Assembly (NCBI RefSeq): GCF_026213295.1
Contig: NC_079423.1
Span: forward strand, 18,765,007 to 18,829,006
DNA: 64,000 nucleotides
Reading direction: 5' to 3'
Source of the DNA: Gadus chalcogrammus
Lineage: Eukaryota > Chordata > Actinopteri > Gadiformes > Gadidae
Under the pieces are notes generated by a model. It was not told the DNA's origin and made no database searches. It worked only from the letters and a program-made list of their open reading frames with translations. This document shows, one piece after another, positions 10,333 through 21,414 of the stretch. Numbering within the stretch: position 1 is the first letter of the stretch; every line of letters begins with the position of its first letter. The position numbers and the translations under genes are program-made.

Positions 10333-11176
10333 CGTCGGAGCTGGAGAAGATGCAGCTACTTTTTCAAAATGCCCACGAAATCAGAAAAAAGGGCAGGACT
10401 GTCACCGACTTCGCATGAATGTGTGAGTAAGTGAATTACCGTTAACGTTACTATTTACATGTTTCAGAATCAGTGCATTTAACACGATACAGAGTGACAT
10501 ACATGCTTCCACAGCCATTGATGGAACTTTACAAAAATATATTATTAAGATATGATGAATAATTTCAGGGTGGACAGGAAGAGGGGCTTGAAGATAGGAG
10601 AGACGTACACAAATGAATACCAGGCAAAAGAGTTCATACACTACATAGCGGAGGATGAGAGAAGAAAGATCAAGGCTGAAGTTGATTTTGTCAGAGTAAA
10701 AGCTGTCTCAAAGCCAGATGCTACAAATATAGGTGAAGCTGTGTTCAGTATAATGGACAGTTAAGTAAGCACTGATTGGAAGAAAATACTGGTGGCCCTC
10801 ACTACAGGTGGAGCATCTGCAATGACAGGAGTAAACAATGGTGTAGTCACAAAACTGCGTGCGGGCAGACCTTGATCTCTTTGATGCTCTCCTCACCATC
10901 CCTGCAACTACAGCTGATTGCGAAAGAGGGTTCAGTGGGATGAATCAGGTAAAGAGTGAGTGGCGCTCACGCCTGAAAGGTGAGACCCTCTCTGACCTCC
11001 TGAAAACCCAGTTGTACTCACCTGACATCAAAGTCTTCGATCCAACCAAAGCCATTGACATCTGGCATGCTGACAGTTTGCGCTCACGCAGGCCTGAGTT
11101 GGTGCGCAAACATGGAACAAAGGATGGCTCAGATTCAGATGAACAAATGAGTTCAGAGAGTGCTGAAGAAATGTGA
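10333..11176 (+). pseudogene. hAT transposase relic, ZNF862/KIAA1586-like
   Basis: Three collinear pieces match hAT transposases of the ZNF862/KIAA1586 group. Piece one (10333-10422) carries an ELEKMQLLFQNAHEI stretch. Piece two (about 10569-10855) carries GETYTNEYQAKEF and then a TGGASAMTG stretch after a stop at 10762. Piece three (10860-11176) is the C-terminal dimerisation region with TADCERGFSGMNQVKS. A gt-ag bounded gap at about 10423-10568 could be an intron. The catalytic core between pieces two and three is deleted and a frame change lies near 10860. AATAAA follows at about 11270. A decayed transposase, not a host gene. Confidence 0.75.
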
Positions 11177-12223
11177 TGCGGCAAGTCTCTGAAATTATCA
11201 AATTAAAAAATGTACGTTTTTTGGTTGTATGCATGTACTGTATATGTATGTATTGTATTTAAAATGTGTTAATAAAATCCAAAATGTAAAAATAATTCAT
11301 TCAGCGGGACTCATCTCTCTTATTTGCACTGGAAAAAAATTGGCTTATGGCAATTCTGATTGGCTGGTAACTTTTTTGATTACCAGCCAAATTGGCTGGT
11401 AGGCCTAATCAAAAAAGTTAATATAGAACCCTGTTAATGACCAACATTTACAAAAACATGTACATTTAATGCAGTATTGGGTGGAATTGAATCATAGTGT
11501 GTACTGATTGCATGTTGATAATGATACACTTTGGGGTTAACTACATTGCACGACACCGGCTTCCTCCATCTTCTTCGCCACCTTTTTAAAGAAATCGCTG
11601 TTTCTTGTTTTTTTAACATGACTAACGTCTCCTTTTACTTCCGGCTCACGACCTCCTAAAAAGGCTCTGCAGAACGCATAATCAAATCCCAATCCGACTG
11701 TATGTATACATCCACGCCTAATTGAACTGGACGCATAATCTAGGGGTTTTAATTAGACTATGAGAAACTTGATTCAGTTCGGATCTTAATAATCAAAGTC
11801 GGACTAACCCAATAATTCATTGGGTCATGTAAACGCACTGACTGTTGGGTTGCTACTTAACGTAATGTAACACAGTAATTATAAGGACTGTACAACAAGG
11901 TTGCATTTCGAGAGAGAGAGAGTCATAGAGTGACCCATGTCCTCTCCTTTGTATTGACCTATCACCTCAAGGCTCAAGCTAGAACCTCCCTGCCTGTTTA
12001 CTTTAATCACCCACAATTAACCAGCAAGTGCTCATCTTAACAAAGTAAAAGCAATGGGAAGTGGTTTTCTGTCTGGGTTTTCTAACATATGCTTAATATC
12101 CTTTTAATTAAACAGCATATTCAATTCATTCATATGTAATTTGGGCCTTTCACATGTGTCTGGATGAGGCTGTGTGAGGCTGTTCCCGATAATAATGGAT
12201 CTTGGCTCGTACGATCATTCTCA
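11177..12223. other. No gene; hairpin and dispersed repeat
   Basis: It contains the hairpin at 11368-11420. Another stretch, about 11840-11925, reappears at about 38720-38790 just before a (GA)n array. I see no coding frame with family resemblance. Confidence 0.5.
11368..11420. repeat. Inverted repeat (hairpin)
   Basis: The arm TAACTTTTTTGATTACC continuing to 11390 is matched by the reverse complement at 11392-11420, with a 6-bp insertion in the right arm. It sits just downstream of the hAT relic and might be a transposon end or a small MITE. Confidence 0.8.
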
Positions 12224-12609
12224 CCCTGCGTTCACACCAAAAGATGCAAAAAGTTGACGCGCGTCGTGATCCCATTCAAAGTGAATGAAGAGACGCGTTG
12301 CTGCTTTGCTGCCGCAGCATTTGCTGCCGAGAAAACGGGCAGCAAAACTTGATTTGCGACGCGTCAAAATCTGATTTGCGGCACGGGCATGCCGCGCCGC
12401 AAATCTGATTTTTTTTTCGGAGGGCGCGTTCACGTATTTTGCGGCGCGTCAAATGCTGCTCGAGTTGAAAGATTTCAACTTTTGACGCGCCACAAAACCT
12501 TGCCGCGCTGCAAAACCTTGCCGCGCTGCAAAACTTGATTTGCGGCGCCGCAAAACTTCGGCAGCAACGCGTTCGGGCAGCAAATGCATCTTTTGGTGTG
12601 AACGCAGGG
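12224..12609. mobile_element. 386-bp MITE with TCA target duplication
   Basis: The ends CCCTGCGTTCACACCAAA and its reverse complement are at least 25 bp long. The direct trinucleotide TCA flanks both sides (12221-12223 and 12610-12612). The interior is rich in GCGCGCAAA-type words and encodes nothing. A 3-bp target duplication is typical of Harbinger-type MITEs. The exact class is uncertain. Confidence 0.85.
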
Positions 12610-13061
12610 TCACGATGGATCTAGCGAACCATCGTAAATTCCTTACGAGCATTTCCCGAAACTCCTCTTAACATGAACGCGCATTCGCTGCGCTCACGAC
12701 GTTCGTAGGATTGTACCTGTCCACTGACATGGTGCTGAAACGGGCTATGACGCAGGGGGAGACGCAGGAATGTCGCAGGAAAATGGGGTTAAAAAGGGTT
12801 AAATATCTCCCCATCAAGGCCAACCGCAGAGTAGCCTACGAAAAGAATAGAGTGCAATAATATGAATGCTAAAGATATTAAAACACAATTGATTAGGCCT
12901 AGGCCGACATCAGTCCTAATCCTGAACGCACTGTGCATACATTTTTTCACGGCATTTCCCCCCCTGAAGTAATTCCATATTACAAAAATCCCAAATAGCT
13001 TGCGTGACCAGGCCCGGATTAAGCAGTCACAGGACCCTGGGCACAAATGTTGGATGCCCCC

Positions 13062-13092
<31 letters not shown>

Positions 13093-13604
13093 AACAGTGC
13101 TGTGGCAGGTGTTTTTTATTATTAATGATTAGGCCTATTGTAGCCTATGTCACAACAGAACAGAAATGTTTCTATTGCATATTATCAACAAAGCATTATA
13201 TGCTAAAACAAGACAAAGAAACATTTAACAAAGCTAAATGATATGCTACCATCAAAATGAAATACTTTAATTATTTGTTTATTCGATTTGTTTATTCAGT
13301 TTATACTAGCCTAGCCCTATCAACTTATGAATTGCTGAATGAACATATGAACATAGAGTTTTTTAATGTGACTGGCATCATCCCTTGGTCTCCTTTCTTC
13401 ACTCAGGATCCCCTATCACGGTCTGGTTGTCTGTCTTTCTGATTTCCCCACTTCTGTCCTCTCTTTCATCTTGATCCTTAAACTAGTACTCCTCTCCGCC
13501 AGGGTATGTCTATATAATGAATGGCAATACATTACACTCAGAAGTTAGTAAACAGAAGTAAGTCTGAATACAAATATGTAACATTAAATGAGAAATAATA
13601 TATA

Positions 13605-13750
13605 TGTTAAGCTTGCTGGTAGTTCTACCAGGAGGACTCAAATCACGCGCGGCTGGCCGCCAATCACCAGCTACCAATCACCTGCCTACACCTGCTCTAT
13701 AAAGAGTAGTCTAACATATGTCTTTGCTGCTCAGGTCTTCGTTCGACGCA
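13605..13750 (+). repeat. YR element repeat A1
   Basis: It begins TGTTAAGCTTGCTGG and ends TTCGTTCGACGCA, and contains a TATA-like CTCTATAAAGAG. It matches A2 apart from a 14-bp duplication around CAGCTACCAATCAC that is present only here. Confidence 0.85.
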
Positions 13751-13837
13751 TACTGCTGCTTTACTGTGCTTCTGATTATCTCGTCGCTTAGTTGCTACGC
13801 CGGTTAATACACACCAAGAGGTTATAACTTCGGATTC

Positions 13838-14180
13838 GTGCTGGTCGGCCTACTACTTCTGGTCCCGGCAAGCGAGCGCAGAAAGCCGTTCTTTTCGGTC
13901 CCCGGTATCCTCAACAACACCACCAACAAGTTCCCAACACGGACATCCGCCTGGTTCTACAAACCTTCGCCGAGTTGGTGCAAAGCATTGGCGCCAGGAT
14001 GGACGCCGTCGAAACGCCATGCGGAACTCCCGGACGGGTCCAGGCCTCCAACCCGCTGTCGTCGGTCGCCACGGCGCCTTTCTACTTCCAGCAACCATCA
14101 GGCTCGGCTTCCTCCGCCTTCACAGGCTACGCACCTGGCACGTGCCCTGCTACCATGGCTACTGCAGTCCCCGCGTTAGC
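13838..14180 (+). pseudogene. Gag-like 5' coding remnant of the YR element
   Basis: A short region following A1 reads a stretch with LQTFAELVQSIGARMDAVE in one frame and proline/alanine-rich sequence in another. The position and the coiled, hydrophilic character fit the first gene of DIRS/Ngaro elements. It runs into RNase H sequence without an RT, so a large deletion lies near 14200-14250. Confidence 0.5.
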
Positions 14181-14257
14181 CCCCGCAGCGTATTTTCTCT
14201 CACAGCTCTACAGTCCAGCTTCAGGTTGCGGCTCCCTCGGTTGGGTTAGGGGGTTTA

Positions 14258-14600
14258 TTCCAAGGGCAATGGTTTGCTGAGGGATGGCCAGTCGAAGCTG
14301 GTACGTTCGCCCTCGGGTCAGAGTCGTCTGCGCTGTTCGAGCTTTACGCTATCGTAGCAGCTAGCGTTCTGTGGGGCAAAGCATGGCGGCGTTAACGTAT
14401 AAGTAACCATGTTTTGCGATAACAAAGCAGCGTCAAAACGGCTGGGAAGGTGGTCTTCCACAGCATACGGATTTTACATCCGGTTGAATTTGTTGAGTTC
14501 GTTGCACACGTCGGTGTGGTACAACACAGAACTCTACGTTCGCAATCAAAGGTTCATAATTATCTTTATACCGTGCACTGTTGGGTTAACTCCTTGTGTC
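14258..14600 (+). pseudogene. RNase H and tyrosine recombinase C-terminus of the YR element
   Basis: One frame (14258-14396) reads FQGQWFAEGWPVEAG and then FELYAIVAASVLWGKAW, an RNase H region of DIRS-like elements, followed by MFCDNKAA near 14410. The next piece (about 14435-14500) reads KRLGRWSSTAYGFYIR, the C-terminal end of a DIRS/Ngaro tyrosine recombinase. Its Tyr is the expected nucleophile. The bulk of the recombinase, including the upstream Arg and His boxes, is missing. Stops and frame changes make it non-functional. Confidence 0.7.
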
Positions 14601-14870
14601 TGAGGTTTTTCCCTTCACTTTAACATGAATGAAGTTGATGGGTTTTAGGTACTGTGGTAACTGATTATTATTAAAAGGTTTTTATTGACGAAGGGCCTTT
14701 TAGATTGGTTCAGCTGCTGCTCACTAACTCTCACGTTCCTCTGCTCGCAATGCGATTCACATATCGTTCAATTTATTCAAAAGATCCAAAGAACGGGTAC
14801 ATTATGGTATCATTTTATATTATTATTTATAGTCTTATTGTTAATAGTTTCAGTCGCGTTGGTATTTAAT

Positions 14871-15495
14871 TTTTCATTTGCTCGTTTAGCTACGTATGAC
14901 AGTTAACAATGTTGGTGTAGGCCTATTACAATTATTTACGCGTGTAGGCCACTCCAACTCACTCGATATTTCAAAAAGATTAGTGTGCTCTCTCAGAGCT
15001 GGGAGATTTCATCCTTATTTTAACATATTACTCGAGACGGTGTTTTCTCACAGTTCTACGGGTTCATGCGTTCCCGGGTTCATGCGTTCATGCGTACACG
15101 TCTCTTACTCAGACTTTTTCCCCTACACGGGGTATTTAATCTTTCATTTGCTTGTTTAGCCATGTATGTCAGTTAACAATTTTGGTGTATTACAATTATT
15201 TATGTGTGTTGGCCACTCCAACTCACTCGATATTTTGAGTAGATTAGTGTGCTCTTTCTGGGAGTTTTCATCCTTATTTTAACATATTACTCGAGTCAGT
15301 GTTTCTCACAGCGTTCTACGGGTTCATGTGTTCTACGGGTTCATGTGTTCTACGGGTTCATGTGTTCTACGGGTTCATGTGTTCTACGGGTTCATGCGTT
15401 CTACGGGTTCATGAGTTCTCGGGTTTATGCGTTCTTGGGTTTATGCGCAAATGCGTACACGTCTCCTACTCAGACTTTTTCCCCTACACAGGGCC
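14871..15495. repeat. 270-bp tandem duplication containing a 17-bp minisatellite
   Basis: A block starting TTTCATTTGCTCGTTTAG at about 14872 is repeated from about 15142. The second copy is longer because it contains six or more units of a 17-bp word (TTCTACGGGTTCATGTG) at 15313-15448. The array lies in the 3' region of the YR element. Confidence 0.85.
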
Positions 15496-15559
15496 TAACT
15501 TTCGCTGATGTCACCTTCTCTGCAAGGCATTTTTCATCTAAAAAGCTGAACAAGGGTTG

Positions 15560-15680
15560 CCGGTCGTGTCTATCAAACGGCTGGGAAGGCGGTCTTCCAC
15601 AGCTTACGAATCCTACATCCGGTCGAATTCATGGTTCTTCCTTCAAGCGCACACGATGCTCTAACGTCGGTTAAGGCAGG
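15560..15680 (+). pseudogene. Second recombinase C-terminus copy
   Basis: The words CGGCTGGGAAGGCGG and TCCTACATCCGGTCGAATTC repeat the recombinase C-terminal region of 14440-14500 and extend it by about 60 bp. It is the start of a duplicated block whose second copy begins near 16920. Confidence 0.65.
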
Positions 15681-15798
15681 TTTATCACGTTTGCTACTAC
15701 AGCTGTTTTTGGCGGCCTGTTTCCATTCTAGTCTTAGTCTTTGTGTCAAGGTGTCACTTTTGTTTTTATTAGTTTAGACACGTTCATACTCTTTCTTG

Positions 15799-16189
15799 TG
15801 ATATGTGATAAGTATTTTAAGAAGCTGCATTTCCCTCACATAGCCACAAGGGGAGCAAAACCTTATTGAAGGCTGCTCCACCACAGAAGGAGCCGAAGCC
15901 TTTACGTCACCCCGGCCACGCCCACTAGGCCACGCCCACTTGACGTCCTCTCTAGCGGGTGGTTTCGAACTCGAGAGGCCAGAGATCAATAGGTAGACGG
16001 CAGAGAGCCACCCCGAGCCTATGCCCGGGGGCTTGAAGTAGATCACGGTATTTTCCTCTCACGCGTTAGATACAATTCCCTCCGTTAAGCTTCAGTTACC
16101 ATTCCGAAACATGCCGACTTTATAATGAATGAAGTCAGTTAAAAGCATCCCGGGATTGGACAACTTTCTTCAAGAATATGCAACATATT
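15799..16189. mobile_element. LTR-like insertion related to 9052-9518
   Basis: About 390 bp present here are absent from the parallel block near 17125. The first part shares TATTTTAAGAA and CACATAGCCACAAGGGG with the LTR-like sequence at 9052. It is probably a solo or truncated LTR inserted after the block duplication. The ends are not sharply defined. Confidence 0.55.
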
Positions 16190-17800
16190 GAAATTCCGTT
16201 TAGGTATCATCAAAGATACAAGTGCGTAGATTTGTTAAATAAGGTAAACGGTCGAAAATTGATGTTATGTCTTGAACAGTTGAAGTTCCGTTTGGACAAA
16301 ACGTTATTACAGTTTATCGCCTAGTTTAGGTCAACGGAAATGAAGACATTTTGGCAGTCTTATTTTGTAAAAACACTTTCAGTCTCGTTCGTATTCGCCA
16401 ACAACATTGCACTACGCATTTAATTATAGTATTGTCATATGACCAGCATTGTTTTCCTCACACGATAAAGGTTTGTTGATGACGACATTTAGTCATAATT
16501 TTCGGTGTCAAAAGCAACACTATTTGCAACTACTGGTGGTGGTGGTTATCAGGTACTAAACTCATAAAGCAAAATTCGGCTATATAACTCAAGGTTAACC
16601 TGCAGCAACCCCGGCAAGTTCGACCACGTCGGTGGATCATCTAGAAAACACTCTTTGAGTTCGGTGTCACGTTGGTGGCATATCATGGAAAAAATAAAAC
16701 TCAAGGTTCGCAGCGGCGACCCCGGTGAGTGCGTTGACCAAAGCGCAGCGGTAACAACTCGGGCACTCGTGACTATGACCACGTCGGCGGCACGTTATCT
16801 ATTACTCATGGTTGACTGCAGTAACCCCGGTGAGTGCGTTGACCACGTCAACGCACAACTGGGGCACAACTCAGGCACTAGTCGTGAGTTCGTTGCACAC
16901 GTCTGTGCGGTACAACACAGAACTCGACGTCCTACATCCGGTAGAATTCAAGGTTCTTTCTTCAAGCGCACACGATGCTCTCTAACGTCGGTTAAGACAG
17001 GTTTCACACGTTTGCAACCATAGCTGTTTTTGGTGGCCTGTTTCCTTTCTAGTGTTGGTCTAGTCTTGTGTCAAGCTGTCATTTTAGTTTTTATTAGTTT
17101 TAGTTACATTCATACTCTTTCCAGTGTTATCGTAATTCCATTTAGATATTATCGAAGTTACAAGTGCGTAGTTTTGTTAAATAAGGTAAATGGTTGAAAA
17201 TTGATGTTATGTCTGGAACAGTTGAAGTTCCAGTCGAACAAAATAACGTTATAAGTCTTTATCGCCTAGTTTAGGTCAACGAAAATGAAGACATTTTAGC
17301 GGTCTTATTTTCGTAAAACACTTTTTAGTCTTGTTTTATTCGCCAACTATATTGTACTATGCATTTAATCACTGCTATTGTCACATGCCCAGCATCCACG
17401 TTGCGTCCAGTCTCGTTTTTCTCACGCGATAAAGGTTTGTTGATGATGATTCTTAGTCATAATTTTCATTGCCAAAAGCAACACTATTTGCAACTACCGG
17501 CGGTGGTGGTTATCGGGTACTAAATTCATAAAGCAAAATTCGGTTTCATAACTCAGGTTAACCTGCAGCAACCCCGGCGAGTGTGACCACGTCGGTGGAT
17601 CATCTAGAAAACACTCTTGAGTTCGCTGTCACGTCGGTGGCGTACATAGGAAAATAAAACTCAAGGTTGCAGCGGCAACCCCGGTGAGTGCGTTGACCAC
17701 GTCGGTGGTAACAACTCGGGCACTCGTGAGTATGACCACGTCGGTGGCACGTTATCTAATACTCATGGTTTGACTGCAGTAACCCCGGTGAGTGCGTTGC
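16080..17800. repeat. Large direct duplication within the YR 3' region
   Basis: About 15670-15798 plus 16190-16830 is repeated at 17000-17780. Shared landmarks are GGCGGCCTGTTTCC-like, ACAAGTGCGTAG, TGATGTTATGTC and CAACCCCGGCRAGT words. The copies differ by scattered substitutions, so the duplication is not recent. Confidence 0.75.
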
Positions 17801-18470
17801 TCACGTCGGTGGGAACAACTCAAGCACTCGTGAGTTCGTTGCGCACGTCGGTGCGGTACAACTCAGAACTCTAGTTTGTTGCAGCAACCCCGGTGAGTGC
17901 GTTGCCCACGTCGGTGGGAACAACCCAAGCACTCGTGAGTTCGTTGCGCACGTCGGTGCGGTACAACTCAGAACTCCACGTTCGCTGCAGCAACCCTGGT
18001 AGTGCGTTGACCACGTCGGTGGGCACAACTCGGGCACATGCAAATTTAATTACCACGTCGGTGGCATAATATCAAACACTCAAGTGCAGGGCACTCGGAG
18101 TTCATTGAACACGTCGGTGTTCAACACGGAAGTACACAATATTTGCTGCAGCAACACCGGTGAGTGCGTGACCACGTCGGTGGCACATCAAGGGCACTCG
18201 TGATTTCGTTGACCACGTCGGTGTTCAACATGAAAGTTCACAATACTTGCTGCAACAACACCGGTGAGTGCGTGACCACGTCGGTGGCACATCAAGGGCA
18301 CTCGTGAGTTCGTTGACCACATCGGTGGTTCAACGCGAAAGCACTCAGGTCACGCAGCGACCCCGGAGAGTGAATCGACCACGGCAGTTGGTACAGCACG
18401 AAAGCACTCGTGGCTCGCTGCGTAACAGCTGCAGAGTGCTCTAAATTTGAATTGATCTCGCTGAGGTATT
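16600..18470. repeat. Degenerate array of a GACCACGTCGGTGG-type unit
   Basis: Units of roughly 60-100 bp carry CAACCCCGGTGAGTGCGTT, then GACCACGTCGGTGG, then GGGCACTCGTGAGTTCG. More than a dozen variants run in the same direction. The word CCACGTCGGTG is the most conserved core. No protein is encoded. Confidence 0.85.
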
Positions 18471-18750
18471 TCAAGTCAACTGCTTTTACGTGATTCATCG
18501 ATCTCGCTGACGGTTTTAAGCTTATCGTTTTACGGTATGTATGATTGACTCTTAATATGTCGTATATTGGGTATGCCTTTTATCTTCCAGAAGCAGTATA
18601 GATCCTTGTCCACTTCTTCTACGCGGGTATGTATGGTCTCATTACCTCCTTTCGCTATTCTATTTTTGGGGTCGGCTCCGCCCCTGCCAGTCCCGGCAGG
18701 ACATGCCGAGTTATCACCTATTTCCGGCGTAGGCCTACGTCCTCTCTTTT

Positions 18751-18918
18751 GGGGAAGGCTCCGCCCCTGCTAGTCCTGGCAGGATACGCCGAGTCCGCAC
18801 GTCACCCTGGATCAGTGACGGGGCTCATGCCAAAGATTTACCATGCAAAATATTCCCATGTCGTTATTTAAATAAATCCTGTTCATACTTATCAGTGATC
18901 GAGTCTTTATGGGAGAAA
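18751..18918 (+). repeat. YR element repeat B1
   Basis: 168 bp from GGGGAAGGCTCCGCCCC to TTTATGGGAGAAA appear identical by eye to B2 at 27907-28074. A shorter diverged relative of the B start precedes it at about 18671-18715. Confidence 0.9.
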
Positions 18919-18993
18919 TGTTAAGCTTGCTGGTAGTTCTACCAGGAGGACTCAAATCACGCGCGGCTGGCCGCCAATCACCTGCCTACACCT
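18919..18993 (+). repeat. YR element repeat A2, first part
   Basis: It joins B1 directly and repeats the start of A1. It is broken by the L2 insertion after TACACCT and resumes at 27795. Confidence 0.9.
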
Positions 18994-19792
18994 AAAACCC
19001 TTGAACGCATCGTCACCACACAACTCCAATCCCATCTCCACGCCAATAACCTTTTTGAATCCCTCCAATCTGGGTTCCGCCCCCTCCACAGCACAGAAAC
19101 TGCTCTCCTCAAAGTCCTCAATGACCTCCTCATCTCTGCCGACTCTGGTTCCCTCAACTTCCTCATCCTCCTTGACCTGAGTGCAGCCTTCGATACTGTA
19201 AACCACACCATCCTGCTCACCAGACTCAGCAACCTCGGAATTGAAGGAACTGCACTTAGCTGGCTTCACTCCTACCTCTCCGACAGATCTCACTTCATCT
19301 CCCTCCACAACCACACATCTGCCACAGCCACCGTCACACAAGGTGTTCCCCAAGGTTCTGTACTTGGCCCCCTCCTCTTCATCATCTACCTCCTCCCCCT
19401 TGGTCAATTACTCCGCCATTTCTCCATGGACTTCCACTGCTACGCCGACGACACCCAGATTTACCTCAGCACCAAATCCCCCCACAACCCCCCCCTCTCC
19501 CACATTGAAACCTGCCTGTCTTCACTCACTCTCTGGATGCAAAATAACTTCCTGAAACTTAACAGCAACAAAACTGAACTCCTCCTCATTGGCTCCAAAT
19601 CCACCCTCAGTAAACTCGCAAATCCCCCCACACTCACTATCGACGGCACCACGGTCTCCCCCTCCCCCCAGGCCCGCAACCTTGGCGTAATCTTTGATTC
19701 CACCCTCTCCCTTGAATCCCACATCCGCCACACTGTCAAAACCTCCTTCTATCACCTCCGTAATATTGCAAAGATCAGATCCTCCCTCACAC
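18994..19792 (+). pseudogene. L2-type LINE reverse transcriptase, 5'-truncated part
   Basis: The frame is open from 18994 to the ERV insertion. It reads an RT with LDLSAAFDTVNH, GVPQGSVLGPLLF and the catalytic YADD (Tyr codon at 19441-19443). These motifs and order fit a CR1/L2-type LINE. The 5' end is truncated inside the fingers region, as usual for LINE copies. The frame resumes at 27174 beyond the ERV: after removing one ACAC copy the codons read on without a shift. Confidence 0.9.
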
Positions 19793-20534
19793 TGTTGGGC
19801 AAAATAACCTGCTGAGCACATCACATGTACATTATAAATATAGCTAACTCCCACCCTAGCCTGATGAGCACATCACATGGCAGTCACCTTACAATATAGT
19901 CAACTTTTAACGCCTGAGGAGCACATCACATGGCAGTCACATTACAATATAGTCAACTTTTAACACATAACACAAACATGATAATATAGTCAGGTCAAGG
20001 CCAGAGCCAAGGCCCCATTTCCCAAGCAGGCAAATGGTAAACACTCAGACAATGCAACAGTCATCCTCAAGAACGGGAGAGCCACATTAATTCATCACAC
20101 AAGAGATACTTCGAGCACACAAGAGATACTTCGAGAACAAAGGAGACACTGAGGAGCTCTTCCCCGTTAGTAGGAACACAAGAAGATACACTTGCATACA
20201 CCAGGGCCTGGGAGCCAAGGTCAAGCAAAAACACACAGAACCACACACACCTCAAACGCACACACCTCATCGAGAGGAGGATGCAGCATAAAACTGTATC
20301 ACACAGGGACTCTTGGCCCTTCTTCTGAAGCAGACCTTCCACGGAGGCGAAGCTCCGGACGAACCATCAGCGCTGATTAGGGACTTAGACATATTCGATT
20401 TCTCACGCTTTATGACTCTGTATAACCGTTGCCACTTTACTTAATAAATCCAAGGTCCTCGTGCCGACAGACTTTATTACCTCTCCGTCTCATTTCATCT
20501 GGTCCAGTAACTAGACAGACCGTTTTTCCCAACA
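19793..20534 (+). repeat. 5' LTR of the ERV
   Basis: It starts TGTTGGGC and ends TTCCCAACA. It has an internal duplicated word around GAGCACATCACATG (three times in the first 150 bp) and AATAAA at about 20441-20446. The frame on the minus strand inside it shows no family resemblance. Confidence 0.93.
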
Positions 20535-20537
20535 ATT

Positions 20538-20556
20538 TGGTGACCTCCGACGTGAT
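20538..20556 (+). promoter_or_regulatory. Primer-binding site, tRNA-Trp-like
   Basis: TGGTGACCTCCGACGTGAT begins 3 bp after the LTR. It equals the complement of the vertebrate tRNA-Trp 3' end (recalled as TGGTGACCCCGACGTGAT) with one inserted T. The tRNA assignment is by memory. Confidence 0.6.
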
Positions 20557-20883
20557 TTTTTCTGAATTGAACACGCAACTGGGAAACGAGAGACGGAGAG
20601 CGGCACGACCTCGAGACCCCGGAGCACCGGACCGATTCCTGCAGTCTCACCTCGCGCGCGCCCAACAAAAGGTAGGCAGAACCTGTTGATAAAATCCAAA
20701 CTCTGCATAGTTATATAGGAACCACATTAGGAGGTGAGACTGTGAGAGCGGTTCGCTACGGGATATCTCGTGGGGACGAATAGAACTGCATCCCAGCATT
20801 GCCCCATAAACCCGATTGACCCTGAACGCGTGACACATCGAATATCGGCTCGTTGCATGGTGAAAGAATACCCTCGAGACCAT

Positions 20884-21340
20884 AGGGCCTATAAGAATCG
20901 GTCATAGTGATACAAGACTACCGATGGCCGAGTAATGTATGCCTGGGCCAAGAATGGAACCCAGAGGGATGCCTGGGCCGCGGGTGGAACCCAGAGGGAA
21001 TGAGAAGAAAAAACTAGGGCCTATAATAATCGGTCATAGTGATACAAGACTACCGATGGCCTAGTAATAAATGCCTGGGCCAAAAGTGGAACCCGGAGGG
21101 ATGCCTGGGCCGCGGGTGGAACCCAGAGGGAATGAGAAGAAAAAACTAGGGCCTATAAGAATCGGTCATAGTGATACAAGACTACCGATGGCCTAGTAAT
21201 AAATGCCTGGGCCAAAAGTGGAACCCGGAGGGATGCCTGGGCCGCGGGTGGAACCCAGAGGGAATGAGAAGAAAAAACTAGGGCCTATAAGAATCGGTCA
21301 TAGTGATACAAGACTACCGATGGCCAAGTAATGAATGTGT
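20884..21340 (+). repeat. ERV leader tandem repeat, about 132 bp x 3.4
   Basis: Units begin AGGGCCTATAAGAATCGG at about 20884, 21015, 21148 and 21280, giving periods of 131-133 bp. Each holds GCCTGGGCC and GTGGAACCCAGAGGG words twice. They lie in the 5' untranslated leader, where packaging and splicing signals normally sit. Confidence 0.92.
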
Positions 21341-21414
21341 ATTAAATAATTCTATGTGGTAAGAAGGTTAGAGTCCTTTATCAGGGTTAGAGTCCCTTCG
21401 CAGAGGAAAACAGT

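Noticed and set aside
16600..18470. CRISPR-like array of repeats and spacers
   Set aside because: Repeats are degenerate, units vary in length, and the context is a eukaryotic retroelement with no cas genes.
18952..19854. Minus-strand frames of 84-151 codons opposite the L2 RT
   Set aside because: They are shadows of the plus-strand RT frame, which has the motifs and ends correctly at the LINE tail.
19793..20534. Minus-strand 91-codon frame in both ERV LTRs
   Set aside because: It is present twice only because the LTRs are identical. It has no domain resemblance and no promoter of its own.
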